From JBAZLV01 sp964586075 (GTDB lineage Bacteria > Nitrospirota > UBA9217): a stretch of DNA of 64,000 nt. Position 1 is the first letter of the stretch. Each line of letters starts with the position of its first letter. Shown here one piece after another: positions 1 to 7,284 of this stretch. The DNA lies in the NCBI GenBank assembly GCA_964586075.1, contig CAZPGZ010000006.1, positions 1-64,000 of the forward strand. The letters are read 5' to 3'. The translations under genes and the position numbers were made by a program. The notes under the pieces are model-generated. The model saw nothing but the letters and a program-made list of their open reading frames with translations. It searched no databases and was not told the DNA's origin.

Positions 1-2
1 CG

Positions 3-101
3 CACCACGGAGTATTGGATGCGGATATTCTATTTCTTCAAAAACCATTTTCAAGGCATGACCTTGCCGTCAAGGTGCGTGAAGCCATGGAACAGAAGTG
101 A
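3..101 (+). CDS. C-terminal fragment of a receiver-domain protein
   Basis: Reading frame 3 is open from the window edge to TGA at 99-101. It ends in FLQKPFSRHDLAVKVREAME, which matches the last strand and helix of a CheY-like receiver domain: the conserved Lys-Pro after a hydrophobic strand, then a helix ending in VREAM. The parent is therefore probably a hybrid histidine kinase or a response regulator with a C-terminal receiver. Only about 32 residues are visible, so the full architecture cannot be known. The following 230 bases hold no gene and lead into a promoter and palindrome. Confidence 0.6.
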   Translation, partial: HHGVLDADILFLQKPFSRHDLAVKVREAMEQK

Positions 102-247
102 TTTCACGGTTTAACACGACAATAAGCAGCTTTTGAAATTTTAGACCGTTATATATGCCCTTAAATTCTTCTTTCAAATAATCAAAAGAATTGAAATGCA
201 GAACGCAAAAAAGCTATGATTTTTTTCTGCCGATTTTGAATTTTCTC

Positions 248-304
248 TTGACTCGTCTACTCCTTCATACTTTATTGTATTGTTGTCATGGCCATGACAA
301 CAAT
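248..304 (+). promoter_or_regulatory. Promoter-like site with a perfect 26-bp palindrome
   Basis: TTGACT (248-253) is followed after 17 bases by TTTATT (271-276), a moderate sigma-70 match. Just downstream, 279-304 is a perfect inverted repeat with 13-base half-sites and no spacer (left half ATTGTTGTCATGG). It covers the expected transcription start of the small ORF at 331. The position suggests a repressor operator; I do not recognise the regulator. A terminator role is unlikely because no T-run follows. Confidence 0.5.
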
Positions 305-330
305 GCAAAGAAGAAGAAAGAGAGGGGAAG

Positions 331-510
331 ATGAAAAATAGAGTAACGGTAGAAGAATGGGTTAAGCGGTTCCGCACGATCGGGCTTGATGATGCGGCGA
401 TGGTGAAATGGCATCAGCTATTCGAAAAGGAGAACCCGGAAGGGCACCAAAGCTTTTTAGAATGGTTAGGATTGACGAGTGATAAAATAGCTGAAATTCG
501 CGGAAGGTAG
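331..510 (+). CDS. Small conserved-looking protein, 59 aa, function unknown
   Basis: The ORF starts with ATG preceded by a good ribosome binding site (GAGGGGAAG) and ends at a terminator hairpin. The product is soluble, charged and probably all-helical, with the stretch FLEWLGLTSDKIAEIRGR at the C-terminus and Trp residues at 10, 33 and about 47. No signal peptide, membrane segment or metal motif is visible. The strong ribosome binding site, the palindromic operator-like site upstream and the terminator downstream support a real single-gene unit. I do not recognise the family. A role as a small regulator or adaptor is only a guess. Confidence 0.6.
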   Translation: MKNRVTVEEWVKRFRTIGLDDAAMVKWHQLFEKENPEGHQSFLEWLGLTSDKIAEIRGR

Positions 511-521
511 GGTTATCCTCG

Positions 522-554
522 GCGCTCCCAGTACAGGGCTGGGGGCGCTTTCTT
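522..554. terminator. Rho-independent terminator
   Basis: GCGCTCCCAG (522-531) pairs with CTGGGGGCGC (539-548), one G-T pair, 7-base loop, followed by TTCTTTCT. It lies between the small + strand gene and the 3' end of the minus-strand radical SAM gene, so it may serve both. Confidence 0.7.
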
Positions 555-604
555 TCTGAATTGAACCGAAATTTTGATGTGCCGAACTGCTAAACGGCAT
601 GAAG

Positions 605-2059
605 CTATTTCCCCCGTCCCTGCGCGAAACGCACGAAGGTCGGCAAATTCAGCCAAAAACGCTTCCAGCTGTCCGGAGACTTCCATGCCATCTTTATATA
701 GTTCAACAGCGTTTGGGGTCTGCAGAAATATCGGCGATAGAACTCCCGGTGCAGAACTTCCATGCGTTCTCTGGTAAATCCCTTCGGCACAAACATAAAA
801 TTCAAGGCGTTCATCTGTTCCCAGTCCTCGTTAAAAGTTCCATATTCTCCGATATCACAATACAAAGGCGCGCCGGGAAAGGGAGTCAGTTTCGAGAGGT
901 TAAAGTCATCCAGAGGAAGACTGAAGACATATTCCATGCTCTTTTTGACGCTTTCTTCGGTCTCTCCCGGCAGACCCAGCATGAACAATCCTTTGACACG
1001 GATGCCTGCCTTTTTAATGAGCGAGACCATCTCCCTGATATTTTCGAGGGGATGTTCCAACCTGCTGGAGGGCAGGTACGAACGGTGTTTTTTGAGCAGT
1101 TCAGGGTCTCCGGTCTCAATGCCGAGGCTGATCATCCAGCAACCTGCCTTTTTCATCATGGTGAGCATCTCGAAATCAAGCTGCTCTGTTCGGGCGGCGC
1201 AATTGAAGGTCATTTTTTTAAGGCCAGATTTGATTTTGAGTTCGCAGAACTTCATTACGCGGTCTCGATTTAAAGTGAAGGTATCATCATAAATATTGAC
1301 ATGCTTTATGTTGAAACGCTCCTGCAGATGCAACAGATACTTCACCATGTATTCCGGTGAATTATACCGGTAGGTGCGACGAAACACTGAACGGTCGCAG
1401 TAGGAGCAGGTGTAGGGACAGCCGCGACTCGTGATGACCGTCGTATTCGGCGACTTTGGATAGCTGAATATGGGCAGAAGATAGTTGCTTGGAAAACCGT
1501 GCAGCTTTTCATACGCCGGAAACGGCAAGGTGTCCATGACGAGGAGCTTTTTACGGTATCCCGTAAAGATGACATCGCTGTCTTTACGGTAAATGAGTCC
1601 TTCAATTGTGCCTAGCTTTTCGGAATTTGCTTCTACAAGTTCCCGAAGGGTCTCTTCACCTTCTCCGACCACTCCATAATCAATGACGGGAAAATCGCGG
1701 AGCAGTTGTTCGCGCAGCGCTGACATATGAACACCGCCGAAGATAACTTTTATGTCGGGGAGAATTTCTTTGATTTTTTTCGCCAGGCGGACGCCGTCCA
1801 GAAAACTGGACGTAGTCGTAGAAAATCCGGCAAACTCGGGCTGCTGTTCTTTCAGGTAGGAAAAGATTTTCTCATCCAGACCGGGAAATGCATAGCAGTC
1901 ATGAATATGGGCCTGATGACCGTATTGATCCAGCCAGGCTGCAAGCGACAGCAGACCCAGAGGAGGCATGATGTTTACGACACGGGTGATGTTTTGTGCG
2001 CCCGGCGTCGCGTTTTCTCCCAGAGGATGGATGAGGAGTATTTTCTTTTTTAGCGGCAA
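605..2059 (-). CDS. B12-binding domain radical SAM protein
   Basis: The protein (484 aa from a TTG start) has an N-terminal cobalamin-binding fold, with GLLSLAAWLDQYGH and a GGVHMSAL segment, followed by a radical SAM domain with the cluster motif GCPYTCSYCD (CxxxCxxC). A BchE/HpnJ-like C-terminal region follows. This layout is typical of class B radical SAM enzymes that methylate or rearrange unreactive carbons; the substrate cannot be read from sequence. I chose TTG at 2059 because AAAGGG sits six bases upstream and residues KKKILLIHPLGEN follow at once, as in the family. An in-frame ATG at 2092 has no ribosome binding site. The gene stands alone on the minus strand and ends near a terminator. 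It belongs to the same broad superfamily as the three B12 enzymes of the distant biosynthetic cluster. Confidence 0.85.
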   Translation of the reverse strand: MPLKKKILLIHPLGENATPGAQNITRVVNIMPPLGLLSLAAWLDQYGHQAHIHDCYAFPGLDEKIFSYLKEQQPEFAGFSTTTSSFLDGVRLAKKIKEILPDIKVIFGGVHMSALREQLLRDFPVIDYGVVGEGEETLRELVEANSEKLGTIEGLIYRKDSDVIFTGYRKKLLVMDTLPFPAYEKLHGFPSNYLLPIFSYPKSPNTTVITSRGCPYTCSYCDRSVFRRTYRYNSPEYMVKYLLHLQERFNIKHVNIYDDTFTLNRDRVMKFCELKIKSGLKKMTFNCAARTEQLDFEMLTMMKKAGCWMISLGIETGDPELLKKHRSYLPSSRLEHPLENIREMVSLIKKAGIRVKGLFMLGLPGETEESVKKSMEYVFSLPLDDFNLSKLTPFPGAPLYCDIGEYGTFNEDWEQMNALNFMFVPKGFTRERMEVLHREFYRRYFCRPQTLLNYIKMAWKSPDSWKRFWLNLPTFVRFAQGRGK

Positions 2060-2270
2060 AAAAATCCCTTTCGTGTGTCGCTGATGATACAACAGGGCCT
2101 TACAGATAGCAAGAGTATATTATACAAAGAGGAAAGCATGAGGGGAAAAACGGGTACGACATGTGCAACAATCAGCTCTTGTATTTGTTCAAGCCCTGTC
2201 TACCGAGGGAGCTTAAGGCTTCTACCGGAGGGGACTCCACTCGGATTATCCCGATTTTCTTGTGCAGGCT

Positions 2271-2792
2271 TTACAGGGATGACAGACAAAAATGGTGTGC
2301 GTATTTTCCATTTTTTTCTTCATTGCAAAAGGAACGAATGATGTTCCGGCCAACCGGGTGAGTATATTTAATTTGGTCGGATATGTTCAGAAAATCCCAG
2401 CTGCTGTTCTGGTAAAACTTTACTTTTTTAACCTCGGACATGGAGAAGGGGATTTCCAGCACGACTTTTTCCCCCGGTTTTCCGGATTGATTTTCAAATT
2501 GTGCCTTCAATACAAAAAGCACTTGCTCCTGGTCGTGCGGAAAATACACAGCCATTTTTTTTAATATCTTTGACATTTCCTGCGACGCCCTGAAAAAATA
2601 TACGGCCTCGTTATAGCCAAAAACTCCATCGAGCTCTATTTTTGCAATTGTTGATTCGCCCGCGGAAAAATAGCTGACCGCCCGGATTTTGTTTGACAGC
2701 TCTTCGACATTTTTTGGTGTTTTTCCGCATTCCACAAGTGCCAGGATGCAAATGGCAATAATCAGTATTTGTATGGTGATGGTTTTTCGCAT
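2271..2792 (-). CDS. Exported small protein, possibly a lipoprotein, function unknown
   Basis: This 173-aa protein begins with MRKTITIQILIIAICILAL, a clear signal sequence, followed by VEC-GK. The Cys could be a lipidated residue, although Glu at -1 is atypical for a lipobox. AGAGGAGAA lies just before the ATG, so the start is well supported. The mature part is a soluble alpha/beta domain of about 145 residues with no recognised motif. The last residues (YAHHFCLSSL) come from a stretch that looks like intergenic repeat DNA, so the original stop may have been lost. No enzymatic function can be assigned. It lies 5' of the xerD gene, which is on the opposite strand. Confidence 0.6.
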   Translation of the reverse strand: MRKTITIQILIIAICILALVECGKTPKNVEELSNKIRAVSYFSAGESTIAKIELDGVFGYNEAVYFFRASQEMSKILKKMAVYFPHDQEQVLFVLKAQFENQSGKPGEKVVLEIPFSMSEVKKVKFYQNSSWDFLNISDQIKYTHPVGRNIIRSFCNEEKNGKYAHHFCLSSL

Positions 2793-3131
2793 GAGGTTCT
2801 CCTCTAAATAACGATTTATGAGTCCACGGGTAAACCAATCACCTTGTTGTTGATCAGAAGCAGACTTTTAAATTCAGAATAATTTGTAATCTTGTTTATA
2901 AGTATACAAAATTTTCTCTTATTTGCCAGGGCAGGATGTATTTTTTATAATGCAATTTTGTTTCAGTTATGATGTGAACCGGTATTGGTAATAAAGTTTT
3001 ATAATTTCTGAAGATTTTTTCATTGAACCCTCGATCTCTCTTTCTCTTTGATTTTCTTGCTTTTTTTTAAATAATAACATACAATTAATTAAATGTACAA
3101 ATCAGGCGGTATTGACGGCCGTGCCTCTGTT
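2793..3131. other. AT-rich divergent intergenic region
   Basis: This 339-bp region separates the minus-strand exported protein from the + strand recombinase gene. It must hold both promoters. I see TATAAT-like words (for instance near 2998) but no convincing -35/-10 pair at 16-18 bp spacing. No RNA gene or conserved structure was recognised. Confidence 0.5.
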
Positions 3132-4013
3132 ATGGAAGAAACTCTGTTAAAAAAATATCTTGAATACCTGTCCGTTGAGAAGGGACTTGCGCGTAACAGC
3201 GTGGATTCCTATAAACGCGATTTGCAGAGATACTTTGTATTTATGAGAACAAAAAAACCGGACGATATCACGCCTCGCGATATAGGTTCTTTTCTGGCTC
3301 ACTTGGCCTCGGAGGGACTTGCCACGCCGTCTGCAGCGCGTTGCCTCTCGGCGGTCAGGGGCTTTCACAGGTTTCTGCTGCTGGATAAACTGGCGAACAC
3401 GGATCCTACCGTGAATATAGAAGCACCGCGGGGTTGGGTCCGTCTGCCGAAATCACTTTCCTCCGCGGACGTGGATGTGCTTTTGGATCAGCCTGATTCG
3501 GCAACTCCTATCGGTTTGCGAGATAAGGCGATGCTCGAACTTTTGTATGCCACCGGCCTCCGGGTAAGCGAACTGGTAGGGCTCACGATCAAGGACATCA
3601 ACCTTGAACGGGGATATCTCATTGTTCTGGGCAAAGGGTCGAAGGAACGGGGCGTGCCGTTGGGGGAAACCGCTGCTGCAGCGGTCAAACAGTATTTGGC
3701 GCAGGGACGTCCGGCGCTGCTGCGGGGAAGAATTTCCGAACATCTCTTCATCAGTTCCATGCGACGGGGAATAACCAGGCAGATGTTTTGGGAACGGATA
3801 CGATTCTATGCGGATAAAGCGGGAATCGGAAAACGCATTAGTCCCCATACTCTTCGTCATTCGTTCGCGACGCATTTGCTTGACAACGGCGCGGATTTGC
3901 GCGCAGTGCAAGCCATGCTTGGACACGCTGACATTTCCACGACACAGATATACACTCATGTTTCACGGGAGCGGTTAAAACAGATACATGAAAAATATCA
4001 TCCGCGGGGATAA
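3132..4013 (+). CDS. xerD: Tyrosine recombinase XerC/XerD
   Basis: The product (293 aa) has the two-domain Xer layout: an N-terminal SAM-like DNA-binding domain (LEYLSVEKGLARNSVDSY) and a C-terminal catalytic domain. All catalytic residues are present: Arg in ATGLRVSEL, Lys in VLGKGSKER, HTLRH, LGH, and Tyr in QIYTHV. Xer recombinases resolve chromosome dimers at dif sites with FtsK. Length and sequence fit chromosomal XerC/D rather than a phage integrase. I chose ATG 3132 because MEETLLKKYL matches the usual XerD N-terminus; an upstream ATG at 3093 adds 13 atypical residues, and neither start has a clear ribosome binding site. XerC versus XerD cannot be decided here. The gene is followed after 45 bp by the nucleotidyltransferase fusion and probably shares its transcript. 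Confidence 0.9.
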   Translation: MEETLLKKYLEYLSVEKGLARNSVDSYKRDLQRYFVFMRTKKPDDITPRDIGSFLAHLASEGLATPSAARCLSAVRGFHRFLLLDKLANTDPTVNIEAPRGWVRLPKSLSSADVDVLLDQPDSATPIGLRDKAMLELLYATGLRVSELVGLTIKDINLERGYLIVLGKGSKERGVPLGETAAAAVKQYLAQGRPALLRGRISEHLFISSMRRGITRQMFWERIRFYADKAGIGKRISPHTLRHSFATHLLDNGADLRAVQAMLGHADISTTQIYTHVSRERLKQIHEKYHPRG

Positions 4014-4058
4014 TACTGCTGTTCACACCGGATCGTAAAAGCACGGTCAAAATAAATT

Positions 4059-6683
4059 ATGGAAATTATCACGAGCCATACCAACGCCGATTTTGACGCC
4101 CTTGCCTCCATGGTTGCGGCAAAGAAGCTTTATCCTGACGCCAAGCTGGTGTTCCCCGGGTCCCAGGAAAAAAGCATGCGGGATTTCTTTCTCGAATCGG
4201 CCTTTTATGCAATGGAAATTGAACGCCTCAGAAATGTCGACGTAAACAACGTCTCCCGTCTTATTATCGTCGATAACCGCACTCCTGCGAGACTGGGGAA
4301 ACTCATTGATGTCTTGGACCGGCCGGATATTTCGGTGCACATTTATGACCATCATCCCGCTACGGCAGGAGACATCACGGGAGATTTTGAAGTTGTGCGC
4401 GAGGTCGGCGCGACTACCACCATCATGGTCGAGCTCCTGCAGGAAAAAAATATCCCTATCAGTCCGCTGGAAGCCACGATTTTTGCTCTCGGCATCTATG
4501 AAGAAACAGGCTCTCTTACCTATTTGTCAACGACGGAGCGCGACGCCCGTGCCGCGGCCTACCTCATTGCGCAAGGCGCCATGCTGAATATCGTTTCGGA
4601 TTTTGTCTCCCGCGAGCTCACGCCGGAGCAGATTTCAATTCTGAACAATCTGGTCGCGGCCGCGACGAGTTACGACATCGGCGGTGTGCGCGTAGTACTC
4701 GCGGCGGCAGATACCCAGTATTTTGTGCCGGATTTGGCTAACCTGGCGCAAAAAATGATGGATATCGAAAACCTGGATGTGCTCTTTCTCGTGGTCCAGA
4801 TGACGGACAAGACGTATCTGATCGGCCGCTGCAGGACGCCGCAGGTGAACGCCGGGAAAATCCTTGCAGAATTCGGCGGCGGAGGGCATGCCATGGCGGC
4901 ATCAGCAGTCGTAAAAGACATGACCTATCTGCAGGCAAAAGAACGGCTTATTGATGTTCTCAAGCGCCAGATCAAACCGGGCAAACTCGCAAAAGAAATC
5001 ATGACGTCGCCGGTCAAGACCGTTCCTTTCATCAGTACGATTATTGAAGCCGGTGAAGAAATGACTCGCTTCAGCGTGAACGTATTGCCGGTTTTGAACG
5101 GAGATAAATTTGAAGGAATCATAACGCGGGAAGTAGTTCAAAAGGCGTTGTTTCATGGTTTGGGAAAGAAAAAAGTCGGCGAATTCATGACCAGCGGGGG
5201 TCCGGTTGCATCGCCTGAAATGCCGATGGGGCAGGTTGAACGAATCATGATTGAGGAACATCAGCGATTTATACCGGTGCTTGATCATACCGGCACCCTT
5301 GTGGGCGCTATAACACGGACCGATCTTCTGCGGTCTCTTCATGAGCAGAGGCTGGAATATGTTCCCGACGCGGAGGACGCCGCCCTCAAATCTGTCAGGC
5401 ATATTAAGGTGCTTATTGAAGAACGCCTGCCGCCTGCAGTGAATAATGCTCTCGCGGCGGTCGCGGATATCGCTGACGAAGTCGGTTTTCCCGTCTATCT
5501 GGTGGGAGGGATCGTACGGGACCTGATCCTGCGTGTGCCGAACCTGGATATTGATATTGTCGTGGAAGGAGACGGCATCACGTTCGCGGGAATGCTGGTA
5601 AAAAAAATCGGGGGCCGCATGAAGAGCCACCAGAAGTTCGGCACTGCAATTGTCGTTTTGCCGGACGGACTCAAACTTGACATTGCGACAGCGCGGCTTG
5701 AATATTATGAAGCGCCCGCGGCCCTTCCAACCGTAGAACTTTCATCGATCAAGAAAGACCTCTACCGGAGGGATTTCACGGTCAACACGCTCGCAGTAAG
5801 ATTAAACCGCAAAAACTATGGTGAACTTATCGATTTCTTCGGCGGCCTGCGCGACATTAAAGAACGGACGATCCGGGTGCTGCACAATCTCTCCTTTGTG
5901 GAGGACCCGACTCGCGTGCTTCGTGCGATTCGTTTCGAGCAGCGGTTTGATTTTCGGATCAGCAAGCATACACTGAACCTGATCAAAACCGCGGTGAATA
6001 TGAAGCTCTTTAATCGGCTGACCGGTGAACGGTTCTACACGGAACTGGTCCTCATGCTTTCAGAGGCGGATCCTTCGAAAATGTTAAAGCGCATGAAAGA
6101 CCTCGATCTCCTGAAGTTCATTCACGCAAACCTGAAAACAATTACAGGGACTGAGCAGCTTTTTGCGAATATCAAAGACACTCTTACCTGGTTCAAGCTT
6201 CTCTATCTTGACGTGAAAGTTGAGGCGTGGTTCGTGTATTTTCTCGGTTTTCTTGACCCCATGAAGGACCCGATGGCGGAAGAAGTCCTCGAACGGCTCT
6301 CCATTCCTGCAAAAATACGGGCTAGAGCAAAAAGATCGAAAAAACTCTATCGTGAAGTGCTCTACCTTTTTTATAAAGACCCGGATATTCCGCCGAGCCG
6401 GGTCTACGACCTTCTATTACCTCTGGACCCTGAAACAATTCTTCTGATGATGGCCAAGGCGACCCAGGAGCAGGCTAAGAAGTATATTTCTCTGTATCTT
6501 ACGCGCCTTCGCAGTGTCAGCATTGAACTTACCGGGGACAGTCTGAAAGCAATGGGAATTCCACCCGGGCCTCGTTATAAAAAATTGCTTTCAGAACTGC
6601 TGGATGCAAAACTGGACGGGCTTATTAAGAACCGGGAAGAAGAAGTGGATTTTGTAAGAAGAAAAACGGGGCACGAGAATTAA
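4059..6683 (+). CDS. DHH / CBS / poly(A) polymerase-type tRNA nucleotidyltransferase fusion
   Basis: This 874-aa protein joins three modules. Residues 1-310 form a DHH/DHHA1 phosphoesterase, with HTNADFDALAS at 7-17, the DHH triplet at about 97-99 and GGGGHAMAAS near 273. Two CBS domains follow (about 318-435), a likely nucleotide-sensing pair. From about 475 comes a class II nucleotidyltransferase: YLVGGIVRDLIL, the DIDIVV metal-binding carboxylates and RRDFTVNTLA. The last part is the helical RNA-binding region (DPTRVLRAIRFEQRF). The family acts in tRNA 3'-end CCA (or A) addition, with the DHH module possibly degrading small RNAs or nucleotides. Such fusions are known from Deltaproteobacteria, Nitrospirae and Aquificae. 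The ribosome binding site is weak. Whether it adds CC, A or CCA is not decidable here. Both nearby tRNAs already encode CCA, so repair is a likely role. Confidence 0.9.
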   Translation: MEIITSHTNADFDALASMVAAKKLYPDAKLVFPGSQEKSMRDFFLESAFYAMEIERLRNVDVNNVSRLIIVDNRTPARLGKLIDVLDRPDISVHIYDHHPATAGDITGDFEVVREVGATTTIMVELLQEKNIPISPLEATIFALGIYEETGSLTYLSTTERDARAAAYLIAQGAMLNIVSDFVSRELTPEQISILNNLVAAATSYDIGGVRVVLAAADTQYFVPDLANLAQKMMDIENLDVLFLVVQMTDKTYLIGRCRTPQVNAGKILAEFGGGGHAMAASAVVKDMTYLQAKERLIDVLKRQIKPGKLAKEIMTSPVKTVPFISTIIEAGEEMTRFSVNVLPVLNGDKFEGIITREVVQKALFHGLGKKKVGEFMTSGGPVASPEMPMGQVERIMIEEHQRFIPVLDHTGTLVGAITRTDLLRSLHEQRLEYVPDAEDAALKSVRHIKVLIEERLPPAVNNALAAVADIADEVGFPVYLVGGIVRDLILRVPNLDIDIVVEGDGITFAGMLVKKIGGRMKSHQKFGTAIVVLPDGLKLDIATARLEYYEAPAALPTVELSSIKKDLYRRDFTVNTLAVRLNRKNYGELIDFFGGLRDIKERTIRVLHNLSFVEDPTRVLRAIRFEQRFDFRISKHTLNLIKTAVNMKLFNRLTGERFYTELVLMLSEADPSKMLKRMKDLDLLKFIHANLKTITGTEQLFANIKDTLTWFKLLYLDVKVEAWFVYFLGFLDPMKDPMAEEVLERLSIPAKIRARAKRSKKLYREVLYLFYKDPDIPPSRVYDLLLPLDPETILLMMAKATQEQAKKYISLYLTRLRSVSIELTGDSLKAMGIPPGPRYKKLLSELLDAKLDGLIKNREEEVDFVRRKTGHEN

Positions 6684-6920
6684 AATTTTTTTATTATATA
6701 CGATCTATCCAGACACTCTTAACTAGCTTGCCTGACTGAAACTTTACTATTATGATTTGGCCGCAGATCTGCCGGTATTCTCTTCACCAAACGCACGCCA
6801 TATGAATCGGACAAAATTTATACTGAAAAGTTATAGTTATAATTTTTGTTATACGCACATGTGTCTCACCCTTTGCATAAATATCTTGTAAATCAAGTAC
6901 TATAAATTTTTTTTTTACAC

Positions 6921-6936
6921 TGGCACACTCCTTGCT
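6921..6936 (+). promoter_or_regulatory. Sigma-54 (RpoN) promoter
   Basis: TGGCAC-ACTCC-TTGCT matches the sigma-54 consensus TGGCAC-N5-TTGCW exactly, with the invariant GG and GC spaced correctly. Transcription would start near 6947, giving a leader of about 340 bases before echA. Sigma-54 control with an activator is well known for formate-hydrogenlyase genes, so this context is plausible. Confidence 0.75.
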
Positions 6937-7087
6937 GGCCTAGAATTTTGATAAATACTTTTTTAATTTCATTCATTACATATTACATTGCAAAGACGAT
7001 AATGCGGGAAAAAAGTCTATTTTATCTGGAGAAACGCTCGACGCCTTCCGAATGTTCAGCGGCGTGGTCTGGATGGGGTTTTTATTC

Positions 7088-7116
7088 TTGACAACCTTTG
7101 TGGAATTTCATATTAT
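7088..7116 (+). promoter_or_regulatory. Sigma-70 promoter upstream of ech
   Basis: TTGACA (7088-7093), a spacer of exactly 17 bp, then TATTAT (7111-7116). This is one mismatch from full consensus. The predicted start near 7123 gives a 160-base leader. With the sigma-54 site it would give the operon a dual-promoter layout. Confidence 0.7.
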
Positions 7117-7172
7117 ACGTCGATTTGTTCAAATAAAAAGAGAGTCTTGCGGGTTTCACCGAGGGGGAGGTG

Positions 7173-7229
7173 ATGTTATCGAGTTTTGAGCAGGGCGGTA
7201 CCATGACTTGGCGTTATCCGCATTATTAA
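7173..7229 (+). CDS. Possible 18-codon leader peptide
   Basis: A very strong Shine-Dalgarno sequence (GAGGGGGAGG) ends two bases before an ATG that opens MLSSFEQGGTMTWRYPHY and a TAA stop, in the ech leader downstream of the sigma-70 promoter. The spacing is short. No known leader-peptide family is recognised, so this may be chance. Confidence 0.2.
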   Translation: MLSSFEQGGTMTWRYPHY

Positions 7230-7284
7230 ATTACCTAAATTTTTTTCAGAAATTTAGAATTCGGTTGTTTGAAAGGAGCAGAAA

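Larger units (their letters stand above)
6684..7284. other. 600-bp control region upstream of the ech operon
   Basis: This gene-free, AT-rich stretch separates the nucleotidyltransferase gene from the hydrogenase operon. It holds a sigma-54 promoter (6921-6936), a sigma-70 promoter (7088-7116) and a possible short leader ORF (7173-7229). The 240 bp upstream of the sigma-54 site would be the natural place for enhancer-binding activator sites. I saw no obvious palindromic enhancer there by eye. No tRNA or recognised riboswitch is present. Confidence 0.6.

Noticed and set aside
599..1292. Long + strand frames opposite the radical SAM gene
   Set aside because: They are antisense to a well-supported gene with intact domains and have no domain or ribosome binding site of their own.
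7048..7190. Hydrophobic short frame upstream of echA
   Set aside because: It contains the sigma-70 promoter and has no ribosome binding site at its ATG, so it is unlikely to be translated.
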